Shown here piece by piece: positions 9,601 to 17,709 of a DNA stretch of 52,433 nucleotides; positions within the stretch are counted from its first letter, which is position 1; each line of letters opens with the position of its first letter. This DNA comes from Stentor coeruleus (Eukaryota > Ciliophora > Heterotrichea > Heterotrichida > Stentoridae). The position numbers and the translations under genes were made by a program. The stretch spans positions 1 to 52,433 of the forward strand of contig MPUH01000467.1 in NCBI GenBank assembly GCA_001970955.1, in the 5' to 3' direction. Under the pieces are notes generated by a model that had not been told where the DNA came from, ran no database searches, and worked only from the letters and a program-made list of their open reading frames with translations.

Positions 9601-11816
9601 AAATAAACATCAGGGTCTTCAGTAAACGTCAATACCGATCCTAAAAAGTAAAACAATCCATCATAACTGCCAAATTTCTCAAACATTTCAATCAAAGCGG
9701 CAATCGTAATCTCTGAATAATACTTAATAGCCGCTTGAACCACAACTTGTAAATTGGCAGCTCTATTAGCTTTCATCATATCATACAAGCACTGTAAAGC
9801 ATTATTTGGGGTCATATGTCCAAAGAAACTAATCAAAAAATCACTACTAAAACCTCTTCCTCTAACTAAAACCCTTCTAATATCATTAATATCCCTATAA
9901 TTCTCAACAGCTCTTTGGAACATTTCTGCCTGTTCACAAAGCTGGGCAATTTTTATTTTATCATAATGTGAAAACATATCCGTCTGGAAAATAGTCTCAG
10001 CAACTTGTGGCGCTTGGGCAATATTAAGTTCTAAAAGTTTAGTCTGTAAATGTCCTTGTTCAGGTAAATTATCTTTAAGTACTTCTAACAAATAAGCTGT
10101 TGCAGCTTGTAAATTATTTTGACATAAGAAAATATCAGCCACAGCATTAATATCTATACTTTTCCCAGCTTGTTTAGCTAATGTTAAAGCTGAATCAATA
10201 TTAGTAACAGCTAATTGGCGGATTATACTCATATAATCTGGACTTATTCCATTTTGGCTACAATATTCTTTAACTTTGTTATATTGACCAGTTTCCATAA
10301 GCCCAACTAGAACTTTTTGTGGGTTGTTTATTTTCATGTTTACTTGTAAGGCTAGATGAGCATCAAATTCTCTAACAAGGTCACCAAGTTCTTCACTACA
10401 TTCAACTTTATCTTCACGAACCCAAGCTTCAAGGATTTGCTTACGACCTTGTTGAAGAAGAGGACGGGCTATTTCAAGAACTTCGTATCGATTAAGTTTA
10501 CCTATTTCAAGTAAAGAACTAAAGTATGCAAGCATTGGATGAGGCTGACCTGGAACTTGAGGTAAAGAACGTAAACGCATTATGGTTTCTTGATTACGTA
10601 AAAGCGTTCCTGGAGCTCCCGCCGCGATCTTCGCGGCGCCTTTTACATCACCCCCAGCTAGACAGCGGTTGAAACCTTGGACGAATAACTCGTTTGCCCC
10701 AGGAAGATTGAAACGCTGAGCTAGAGAAAACCCAACTGCCATACTATCAGGAATGTGTCTACAGTTATTCATTATAAAAGATACAATATTTGCTTCTTCT
10801 ATACTTATACCAAGAACCTGTCCTCTTCTATTAACCCCAAGTACCGAATCCATCCTTGAGCTCCTTGATGTGACAAAAATCGGTTCTTCTGATAGCCTAG
10901 TCCTATAAATCAAATTCGCAGATACAGTTTCAAACAAATACAAATACCCTAATTTTGTAATAGCAGCAATAATCCCATACTTCGACAATAAATGCATAGC
11001 AACAGGGAAATCATTCTGAGCTTCAACTGGATATACAACTTCAACCGTAGCTTTAAATTTCTGCCCACTAGCTGGTTTATTAATCTCCATAACATGTATT
11101 CTTGATACTCCTTCACTAGCTTTTTTCTCAATAAAAGCAAAACATGTTGTTGATGGTTGACCATCTCTTAATGGTACCTCACCAAAACATCCAGCATGTC
11201 CTTCTAATATTTGTTGTTGTTGTCCTCCAGTAAAAAACAATTGCATATGTCCATTAATAGTTTTCCCACCATCAGGTGTTGATATTCCAGTAAGTAAACA
11301 CCATGTTTCTTGATTATCAGCAGCATAATTTATAATCTGAGTAGCACCTTCAAGTGGTCCAGCTCTATCAAACATTCTTAAAGGTGTATCTGTTCCTTCC
11401 ATACTCCAATGAAACACTGTTCTTGATGTTATAACTGCTAGTTTGTTTACTGAAAGCCATCTCCAATAGACAATTGGTTCAGGAAAGTCATGAACTTTAG
11501 TTTTAGCTTTAGTGTCTAGGTTGTAAACTTGTACAAAATGTCCCCCTGAGGTCTCGTTTTTGGCTTTAAGGGCTATGATATTGTATTGAGGGTTCATTAT
11601 AGCGGCTTCAGCTTTCATTGGCCGACGGATGACATTGTTGTTGTTTTGAAGCTCCACAACCACTACTTGAGCTGAACCTTCTGCTTCTTCACGAATGCAA
11701 ATGTATTTCTCTGATTCTAGGGTTAAAAAACCAAAACGGAATGAACTTGGGTTCAGGCCTAGGGATGGTAAATCAGCTACTGCAAAGAGCCTAACAGGCA
11801 ACTGAGACTGTGCCAT
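6660..11816 (-). CDS. CLTC: Clathrin heavy chain
   Basis: Complete, intronless, 1718 aa (about 1675 is usual). The N-terminal third of the first 500 residues is the seven-bladed propeller that binds adaptors (start MAQSQLPVRLFAVADL), followed by the long CHCR alpha-zigzag leg repeats and the C-terminal trimerisation hub. It forms the triskelion coat of endocytic and TGN vesicles. The extra length is mostly C-terminal: a charged Lys/Glu stretch (KKATIKEKKEEEKAEQQ) and a Met-rich tail with about three copies of the octapeptide TGMNPMMM encoded by a 24-bp tandem repeat. The start is the only ATG near the conserved N terminus. Downstream in its direction lies the Rab gene, convergent at 24 bp. 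Confidence 0.98.
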   Translation of the reverse strand: MAQSQLPVRLFAVADLPSLGLNPSSFRFGFLTLESEKYICIREEAEGSAQVVVVELQNNNNVIRRPMKAEAAIMNPQYNIIALKAKNETSGGHFVQVYNLDTKAKTKVHDFPEPIVYWRWLSVNKLAVITSRTVFHWSMEGTDTPLRMFDRAGPLEGATQIINYAADNQETWCLLTGISTPDGGKTINGHMQLFFTGGQQQQILEGHAGCFGEVPLRDGQPSTTCFAFIEKKASEGVSRIHVMEINKPASGQKFKATVEVVYPVEAQNDFPVAMHLLSKYGIIAAITKLGYLYLFETVSANLIYRTRLSEEPIFVTSRSSRMDSVLGVNRRGQVLGISIEEANIVSFIMNNCRHIPDSMAVGFSLAQRFNLPGANELFVQGFNRCLAGGDVKGAAKIAAGAPGTLLRNQETIMRLRSLPQVPGQPHPMLAYFSSLLEIGKLNRYEVLEIARPLLQQGRKQILEAWVREDKVECSEELGDLVREFDAHLALQVNMKINNPQKVLVGLMETGQYNKVKEYCSQNGISPDYMSIIRQLAVTNIDSALTLAKQAGKSIDINAVADIFLCQNNLQAATAYLLEVLKDNLPEQGHLQTKLLELNIAQAPQVAETIFQTDMFSHYDKIKIAQLCEQAEMFQRAVENYRDINDIRRVLVRGRGFSSDFLISFFGHMTPNNALQCLYDMMKANRAANLQVVVQAAIKYYSEITIAALIEMFEKFGSYDGLFYFLGSVLTFTEDPDVYFKYIESAAKLNQSGEVERVVRETKFYDPVRVKDFLKDIRLPDPRPLIYLCDIHGFTEELTRYLFKNNLNRYIEVYLVKLNPKAAPAVLGTLLELDSDETYVKQILNTIRSACPAEILIEEMEKRNRLRVIQSWLEDREREGVIDSPVHTALAKIYIDTNRDPEDFLIRNEHYDAKIVGKYCEERNPELAVKAYTRAWGECDDELINLTNHNGMFRIQARYLVERKNLDLWTKVLSDENEYRRSVIDQVVAFALPESREVEEVSITVKAFLKVDLQKELIELLEKIVLHKSDFSKNKNLQNMLIVTAIKADPSRVIDYINRLDNYDAPEIAQYALSQHGLAEEAFLIYRKAGMFEEAIDVLLSNLASIDRASEFAERVGSPEVWSRLGRALLDHNRAEDSIEAFLKAKDASYYKDVIIAAEAAQCFLKLIKFLNLARVQQLHQKDSTIDSELVFALAKCDMLAELEEFIGTSNQADIGKVGERCFDEKMYEAARILFQSVNNWARLASCLVKLKRFMEAMEAAKQANSPRVWKEVTFACVENKEFKLAVIAGLNIITHPDHLEDIIRHYEHWGYPDELIILLENGMPSERAHQGIFTELGALYAKYRPKRLMEHCKNYYQKINIPKLTRSCERFRRWAEAVFLYMKYDEFDNALVTMIEHSYKAWNHTIFTDVIQKATNQDFFFKAILFYLEEQPMLLNDLLKCISAKIDHAKAVQVLRRAGHLALALPWLQSVQMYNVSQVNEAVNELLIELEDYETLRVSVTSFDSFDQLSLAKTLERHSLLEMRRISTYLYRVNQKYAQSIELSKADQYYQDAMETANQSKSPELIEELIRFFIQIKDKEAFCACTYICYNYLSPDIVMELAWRAGYFDFAMPYFIQSMKDMHSRIQQLEKKATIKEKKEEEKAEQQSRAPLETLDAMSMVMPGLNNNMPALMPSMPMTGMNPMMMTGMNPMMMTGMNPMMMTGMIDPSMAGFQTRFK
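6702..6790. repeat. 24-bp tandem repeat in the clathrin C-terminal tail
   Basis: Units start at 6702, 6726 and 6750, with a partial unit at 6774; each is 24 bp with one or two substitutions. It encodes TGMNPMMM repeats on the minus strand. It lies within the coding region and keeps the frame. Confidence 0.9.
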
Positions 11817-11983
11817 TTAATATATATAAGCCATTAAATACTAAGTTTTTTATGAAAGGGAATAGCACAAACTTCAAAAACCAATAACTACCTTCGTAGT
11901 AAAAATGGAATTTCTATAGGAAAAATATGGATTCAAAGCTAATATTTTTTCCCTTCTAACCATTCTATATCTTAATCTATCTT

Positions 11984-12877
11984 TTAGAGCTTAGGTGCAG
12001 CTTGATTAAACTCGACATAACCCTGGCTGCAGATTTTGCCTCTTTCCTTGGTTTTCTGTTGGAAAATCACCCCAGTAGGATAAGCCCACATTTCTGTGAC
12101 TAAAGTTTCTCCAGGGAATACATGCGACGTGAATCTGGCGCTGATGCTTTTAAATCTTCCAACATCATAATCAAGGAACTCCTTCAACACCGCTTTGGCT
12201 GCATATCCGAAAAAGCATAATCCATGTAATATCGGCCTATCAAAGCCTCCAAGTGCTGCCATATCAGGGGAAATATGTAATGGGTTTAAATCTCCAGCAA
12301 GTCTATATAAAATAGCTTGATTCTGAGATGTACTATCTATTGATACCTTTTCAGGAGCTGTTTTTGGTATAGAAGGATAAGTTTCTCTAGTCAAACCTTT
12401 ATCCCCAAAATCCCCAATTCCTCTTATATAAAGTCTGATTGTATTCCTACATATAGGTAAGTTTTTTTCATCAATTAAAGTTGAACCTAAACTTACTAAT
12501 GCACCTTTACCTTTATCAGCAACATCAATAAACTCTGATTTAAGAGTTACTGTCTGAGCTTTTGGGTATGGGTTGAAGATTTCTAATTTCTGTTCACCAT
12601 GAAGAAGCATCATTGGATTAAACTCTGGAAGACCTGGACATGACATTAGACCTTCAAAGACATCATCCATTTTACCAATTGTAACACCAAATGTTGGCAT
12701 TACTTTGAAATTCTCAGCTCGCTCATAGGTAAAATCAAGTTCTTTGAGGTTCATTGGGTCTTGTGATGTTCCGATACCTAGAGCATAAAGAATTGTTTGG
12801 ATTTCTCCATATCTGTGCACGGTATCTTTTAGTTTGTAGCCTCGGACTTTGTCGGCGATTACTTTGGTTGGCTTCAT
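11984..12877 (-). CDS. Peroxisomal-type enoyl-CoA hydratase 2 (MaoC-like)
   Basis: Protein of 297 aa made of two hot-dog halves, like the hydratase-2 part of multifunctional enzyme 2 (HSD17B4/Fox2) as a stand-alone protein. The second half has the hydratase-2 signature at 191-202 (YRLAGDLNPLHI), with catalytic Asp196 and His201 and the conserved Asn198, followed by the conserved GGFDRPILHGLCFFG. It should hydrate trans-2-enoyl-CoA to (R)-3-hydroxyacyl-CoA in beta-oxidation. The C terminus is P-K-L, similar to the SKL peroxisome signal. Upstream on its strand, the plus strand is strongly G-rich. The clathrin gene lies 167 bp beyond its 3' end. Confidence 0.93.
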   Translation of the reverse strand: MKPTKVIADKVRGYKLKDTVHRYGEIQTILYALGIGTSQDPMNLKELDFTYERAENFKVMPTFGVTIGKMDDVFEGLMSCPGLPEFNPMMLLHGEQKLEIFNPYPKAQTVTLKSEFIDVADKGKGALVSLGSTLIDEKNLPICRNTIRLYIRGIGDFGDKGLTRETYPSIPKTAPEKVSIDSTSQNQAILYRLAGDLNPLHISPDMAALGGFDRPILHGLCFFGYAAKAVLKEFLDYDVGRFKSISARFTSHVFPGETLVTEMWAYPTGVIFQQKTKERGKICSQGYVEFNQAAPKL

Positions 12878-13915
12878 TAATTAATGGTAGATGAGGTTTT
12901 TGGATAAATTATTGTATTTTGGGACTTGGATGATGGATTTTTTAGGTTTTAAAGTTTGAATTGGGTGAAGTCAGTGGTAGATAGGCTTTTGTCGGTGTTA
13001 GGGTGCTAAGGTTTGAAGGTTTGAAGCTTGAATGTGTTGAATTTTTAGAGATAATAGGGTTGATAGGAAAATTTGTATATGGATTTGATAAGGGTTTTTA
13101 AAGAGGTATGTAAACTTTTTAAGGGTTTTTGTTTAGGTTTTGGATGATATGAAGGGTTTTATTGTATTTTTGATTGATTTTAATTTTATATAAATTTTTG
13201 GAAGTGCTGGATAATGCTTGTGATGAAAGAGTTAAGAGGATGGTGTTTGGGTTTAAGGGTATAGATAAAAGTTTTTGAGTGATGATATTGATAAATGGGT
13301 TTTTAAGGAAAAGATAAGTTGATTGTAACTTTTTACCAAAAGAATCACTTAAGAAGGGTTTTTAAGGAAAAGATTAGTTGATTGTAACTTTTTACCAAAA
13401 GAATCACTTAAGAAGAAAATAATCATGTAAATATTTACTGCAAAAGTGATAAGGATACTGATGCTTATGCGTTTGTATTTTAATTCCTGATGTTAAAAAA
13501 ATTATTAGTTTTGCCATCATCAATATGATGCTTTTAATAGACTAAGTCAGCAAAGTGCTAAAAAAATATTATTTAAATCTAGCAAGATTAAATCAAGATT
13601 TAGTTAAAAGAAAGGCATTTTATGTAAGAAAGTATTCTCAAGATATGTTTATTCTTGTATCAGGACATAAATTTTGATTTTTTTATTGAAAATAATTTGT
13701 TCAATGCTAATGCTAAAGTGCTACAAATATAAAATTCTGAAGTAGATTTTGGTAGCTATACTATAAACATTCTTTAAAGTTATAACTTTATTCAAAACTT
13801 GAGAAGGCCATAAAATTTTCATATTATTTAAAAAAAGGTTCAAAAATCAAAGATTTTCTTTTATATTATATACAAAAGCAAAGAATTAAAAAATAATGTT
13901 TTATATTATTGGCAA
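12878..13915. other. Intergenic with G-rich flank, 59-bp duplication and possible RT relic
   Basis: From 12878 to about 13300 the plus strand is very G-rich and C-poor, the 5' flank of the minus-strand hydratase. A 59-bp direct duplication follows (13297-13414). Around 13546-13677 a 43-codon open stretch weakly resembles a reverse-transcriptase palm. No intact gene was seen. Confidence 0.5.
13297..13414. repeat. 59-bp tandem duplication
   Basis: Copies at 13297-13355 and 13356-13414 differ at one base. There is no N between them, but the size and near identity resemble the N-flanked joins elsewhere, so it may be an assembly echo. A real tandem duplication cannot be excluded. Confidence 0.9.
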
Positions 13916-14890
13916 TTAATTGTATATTTTTTGTGTAAGCAGCGATTGCAGCTTACTCAATTCCCTATCGTCTTGAGCTCCGAACCATGGGGTGATTTGT
14001 ATTCCATTTTTCGGCTGAAGTCGAAAATTACTTTCGCGATCATCAACAATAAAAGTCTGATTGAGATTCCTCCCTAGTTTAGAAAGATCCTTTGCTGGTT
14101 TTCCTTCATGTAAAGTTAAATGCTGTCTATACAGTCTAAGTTTAACCAAATTGTCTATATCAACAGCTCTCATAGCGAAATTCGCATAATTTTCTTCAGC
14201 TGATGTAAATAAAACCACTTCAAAATACTCTGACATTGCCCTTATAAACTCATGGCAACCAGGTCTAAGAAGGAATCTTTTTCCATCAAAGTGCCCTAAA
14301 GTCTCATCTAAATCAAGCACTAAAGTAAAAGGTTTATGATGAAATGTTGGCAAAAATGGGCTACTTTCATTTATAAACAAATCAAATACGTTATGTACTT
14401 GATGACCTTTTTGTAGTTTTAACAAAGCAAAAAGGATTAGTTCAAAGTTTGTTATTTGGACTATTTGTAAAAGGTTTATATACAAAATGATGATTGGATC
14501 TCTTTTTTCTTGTAATAAGTATGAGTTTACAATTGGCTCTAATTCGTTAAGAATCATTTGCCCGAATTTTAAAATAATTGAATTGTCTGATAGACCTTTT
14601 TTGTTAAGATGATGTGTTAGCAATTCTGGTAAGAGGCTTTTGCATAAGGATACATTTGATGATGATTTTTCGTGTGAGATCTTATTGCAGATTGTCCCAC
14701 ATATCAAGACTATTAAATAAGAATCTTGAATATTTTTACAAGGCTTTTTGTAAGCATAAAGTTCTTGTAGTAAGTATAAAAATTCAGATCCTTCAAAGAC
14801 CTGATTTGTTTCAGCTAGTGTTAATGCTCTTTCAAGGAGCTCGTCTTGTTTTGATTTTGGTTGAAGGTTTTTTCTATTGCGAACTGGCAT
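13916..14890 (-). CDS. FCP1/SCP-like HAD phosphatase (NLI-interacting factor domain)
   Basis: The chosen start at 14890 (MPVRNRKNLQPKSKQ) gives 324 aa. An in-frame ATG at 15040 would add 50 residues of non-conserved sequence and is less likely. Residues 1-180 are an alpha-helical region of unknown role. Residues 187-320 are the catalytic domain: the DLDET motif with nucleophile Asp193 and acid/base Asp195, the L-R-P-G-C-H-E-F-I segment, VVLFTSAEENYA, and the acidic motif VDDRES near the end. Family knowledge: these Mg-dependent enzymes dephosphorylate Ser/Thr, classically of the RNA polymerase II CTD. There is no BRCT domain, so it is closer to small CTD phosphatases than to FCP1. The actual substrate is not known. 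Confidence 0.88.
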   Translation of the reverse strand: MPVRNRKNLQPKSKQDELLERALTLAETNQVFEGSEFLYLLQELYAYKKPCKNIQDSYLIVLICGTICNKISHEKSSSNVSLCKSLLPELLTHHLNKKGLSDNSIILKFGQMILNELEPIVNSYLLQEKRDPIIILYINLLQIVQITNFELILFALLKLQKGHQVHNVFDLFINESSPFLPTFHHKPFTLVLDLDETLGHFDGKRFLLRPGCHEFIRAMSEYFEVVLFTSAEENYANFAMRAVDIDNLVKLRLYRQHLTLHEGKPAKDLSKLGRNLNQTFIVDDRESNFRLQPKNGIQITPWFGAQDDRELSKLQSLLTQKIYN

Positions 14891-15945
14891 TTTATTATTA
14901 TGGCAATTATTTTTAGCACAAACTAAGTAAACATAATGGCATATCATTTGGTGAGATTCAAGATATATTGAAATCCAGCTAGATAATAGTTTATATACTA
15001 ATGACAAGTATATTTCTACCTTATACCAGAAATCTAACAAAAAGCTTTGGAGTAATTTGCAGTTCTAAAAAAATTTTAAAACCATAAACAGTTTTTTGTC
15101 AGTAACTTTTAAAATATATAAAATTACGAAAATGAAATAAGCCCCGATATCCTGAAGCTCGATTTAATAATCAACTCGTTATAAACTACTTCCAATAAAT
15201 AAATCTTATATCCAAGTATCATATATTAGATTATCTAAAGAAATCGATGTGTAAAAAAATATTATTTCTCTTCTATCTAAGTCTAAACAAAAACTAACCT
15301 TGCTTTTATTGTTTTATTAAACAAAACTATATATATTTCATATTTTCTTCCTATAAAACTACAGCCTTGATGAAATATTATCTAAGGGATTTCCGGTATT
15401 TACCAGTGCGTATACAATGCCATTTTATTTATAACACTGAGCCTGTTTTTTTATGCAAAACCATATGTTATAATTATATTTTGCATGCTCAGCTTTTGGG
15501 ATGATAAAAATATTACTTTCTTAGTTAGTTTATATGTATTAGGTCTAAATATGTTTCACCATTTTTTTTTTTCGAACAAAATTTTCTTAGTCTAACCTTC
15601 CCAAAATATTTAATAGATAATTTTACTCGTTTTGATATGATATTTGAGTATAATTTCTAAAATAATGAGAATAGTTTATTGATATTTGAGACAAAAAAAA
15701 ACTATGACTGATACTTGAAAACTAAAAAAAAAAACTAGATACAGCACTAGGGTTTGGTGTATATGCTTATTTAATCAGCTAATGTATATGTATAAACCCT
15801 ATAAAAACATATACAAGCCTCTCTTGCATTTGAGGATTTAGTTATATTTTTCAGAACATATTTATTTACAGTTTTTCTTCAGTTATTTTTTAACTAAAAA
15901 TTACCAAAATAACTTTATATAATTTTTACTCAAACCTTCACATAA
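14891..15945. other. Intergenic, no gene seen
   Basis: AT-rich, with stops in all frames and poly-A/poly-T runs. Its right half is the 3' flank of PIG-A and its left edge is the 5' flank of the phosphatase. Only a short inverted repeat (AGGGTTT at 15749-15755, AAACCCT at 15794-15800) was noticed. Confidence 0.5.
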
Positions 15946-17289
15946 TTATTCATTATATACTGAGAATAAGTGATCACCATAAGCTTTTTTATTCTGCTTA
16001 TAAGAAGCTGTTGGGAAGTCAGGCATCACTTCAACATTTTGGCTTGGAGTCCACCAACATAGTATAAGGAAAAAAAGATAGTCTATAGCTGCGATAAAAA
16101 CCCCTAGGATTCCAGCCCAAGGACCAAAGCTTCCAACTTTTTTAAATCTGTTTATAAGTAGATTTGATCCTGCTGGAAGGGAATCATAAACTTTTTCAGT
16201 CCTCTCAGCAATGCATCTCCAATTATACATTGTCTGAACTTGCTCATGGAATTCTTGGGCTGGAGTGCTTTTTGCTTGTTGTATAGCTAAAGATAATGCT
16301 TCAATTATATGCTCTGGATCTGGATTTGCAAGATTGACCATATGTTTAGGCAGCACTTCTGGTATCCCTCCTACATTTGTGGTGACAATTTTCAATCCAC
16401 AACTCGCTGCTTCGACTATAGCGATACAAAATGCTTCAGTAAGCGAAGTGTTTAAGAAAATATGCCCTCGCACAAGTACATTCCTAACTTCATTATGTGG
16501 TATTGAACCCAACAGTTCCATTCTATTATGAAGATGGTGTTTTTCTCTTATCTCTTCAAGTAACTGTCTTTTTGGTCCTTCACCACCAATAATAAAATAA
16601 GCTTCAGGAAACATCGCAGCTATAGTCGGAATAACCCCAACCAGCAAATCCGTGCCTTTACGAAAAGTCAACCTCGACACCACAACAATATTAATAGTCC
16701 CAAAAGGATATCTAGCTGAAGGGTCAGGGGTAAACCTTGAAGCATCAACCGCATTAGAAATAACCGAGATTTTATAAGGATCCAAACTTGCTCTAAGTAC
16801 TAAATTTTCTTTATTAGTATGAGAAACACATATTGCATGATCAATATCAGAAAGTATAAATTTTAGCACTTTGTTTATATGAATACACGCAGCATCAGAA
16901 AATCCAAAAAGCGAATGATCTGTATAAACAACTTTATATCCCATTGTTTTAGCATGAATTATAGTCTCTTGACCTAAATATGATGTAGCTTGATGTGTAT
17001 GGACTATTTCTATCTGTTCTCTTATAAGGATTTTTCTTAATAAAGGAAAGAAACCAAATAGAGTAGGGAAAGAACATTGATCAACAAAAGGGAGAATTGG
17101 GCAATAATAAACTTTAAGACCATTTGTCAGATATCGAACTCCAGTACGATCACCATAAGCATGTGTTATAATAATAACTTTATGACCTCGTTCCATAAGA
17201 CATTGAGCTAGTTGATACTGATGCATTTCAACACCTCCGAGTCTTGGATAGAAAAAGTCACATACAAAAGCTATTTGATGATGCTTCAT
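15946..17289 (-). CDS. PIGA: PIG-A, catalytic subunit of GPI N-acetylglucosaminyltransferase
   Basis: Protein of 447 aa (human 484), intronless. It is a GT4-family transferase: an N-terminal Rossmann half with FYPRLGGVEMH (residues 13-23) and IVHTHQATSYLGQE (95-108), then the donor-binding half with VVSRLTFRKGTDLL (203-216), GGEGPK and the EX7E motif Glu285/Glu293. A hydrophobic helix near 390-415 anchors it in the ER membrane with the active domain in the cytosol. It adds GlcNAc from UDP-GlcNAc to phosphatidylinositol, the first step of GPI-anchor synthesis, important in ciliates for surface antigens. The start MKHHQIAFVCDFFYP matches the family N terminus. It is divergent from the gene at 17710. 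Confidence 0.96.
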   Translation of the reverse strand: MKHHQIAFVCDFFYPRLGGVEMHQYQLAQCLMERGHKVIIITHAYGDRTGVRYLTNGLKVYYCPILPFVDQCSFPTLFGFFPLLRKILIREQIEIVHTHQATSYLGQETIIHAKTMGYKVVYTDHSLFGFSDAACIHINKVLKFILSDIDHAICVSHTNKENLVLRASLDPYKISVISNAVDASRFTPDPSARYPFGTINIVVVSRLTFRKGTDLLVGVIPTIAAMFPEAYFIIGGEGPKRQLLEEIREKHHLHNRMELLGSIPHNEVRNVLVRGHIFLNTSLTEAFCIAIVEAASCGLKIVTTNVGGIPEVLPKHMVNLANPDPEHIIEALSLAIQQAKSTPAQEFHEQVQTMYNWRCIAERTEKVYDSLPAGSNLLINRFKKVGSFGPWAGILGVFIAAIDYLFFLILCWWTPSQNVEVMPDFPTASYKQNKKAYGDHLFSVYNE

Positions 17290-17709
17290 TATTATATATG
17301 AAAGTATGAGTAGAAAAATTAAGAATTTATGTAAAATTAAAGGTTTTAGGATATTTTTTGCGTTTAGATTGTAAGATTAGGGTGTATAGGGTATTTTGTA
17401 TTTAAGTTTTAATAGAAATTCATAGGTTTTTTATTTGAATAAAAGTTATGAATATGATTTGGACTAGGATTATTTTAGCATAGACAATTTATATAATAAA
17501 CTATTTTATACTTGTAAAAACAATTAAATCATAAAATAACAATTAATTCTTTTTTAACACCCTAATTATAAATTCTTCCTTACCCTTATCTTCCTCCAAA
17601 CAAAATCTTCATCATTACACTTTATCATCCATCTGACTAAGCCTAATTCTTAAATCAAAACATGCTAATTTTAAAATCTAAAAATTCTTACGCAACATAA
17701 TTATTCAAA
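17290..17709. other. Divergent intergenic region between PIG-A and the 17710 gene
   Basis: The left half is G-rich on the plus strand and the right half (about 17500-17709) is C-rich and nearly without G. The sign change near 17480 fits two promoters facing away from each other. No other element was seen. Confidence 0.5.

Noticed and set aside
15749-15800. Inverted repeat AGGGTTT/AAACCCT
   Set aside because: Seven-base arms 38 bases apart in AT-rich DNA are expected by chance; no telomere-like array is present.
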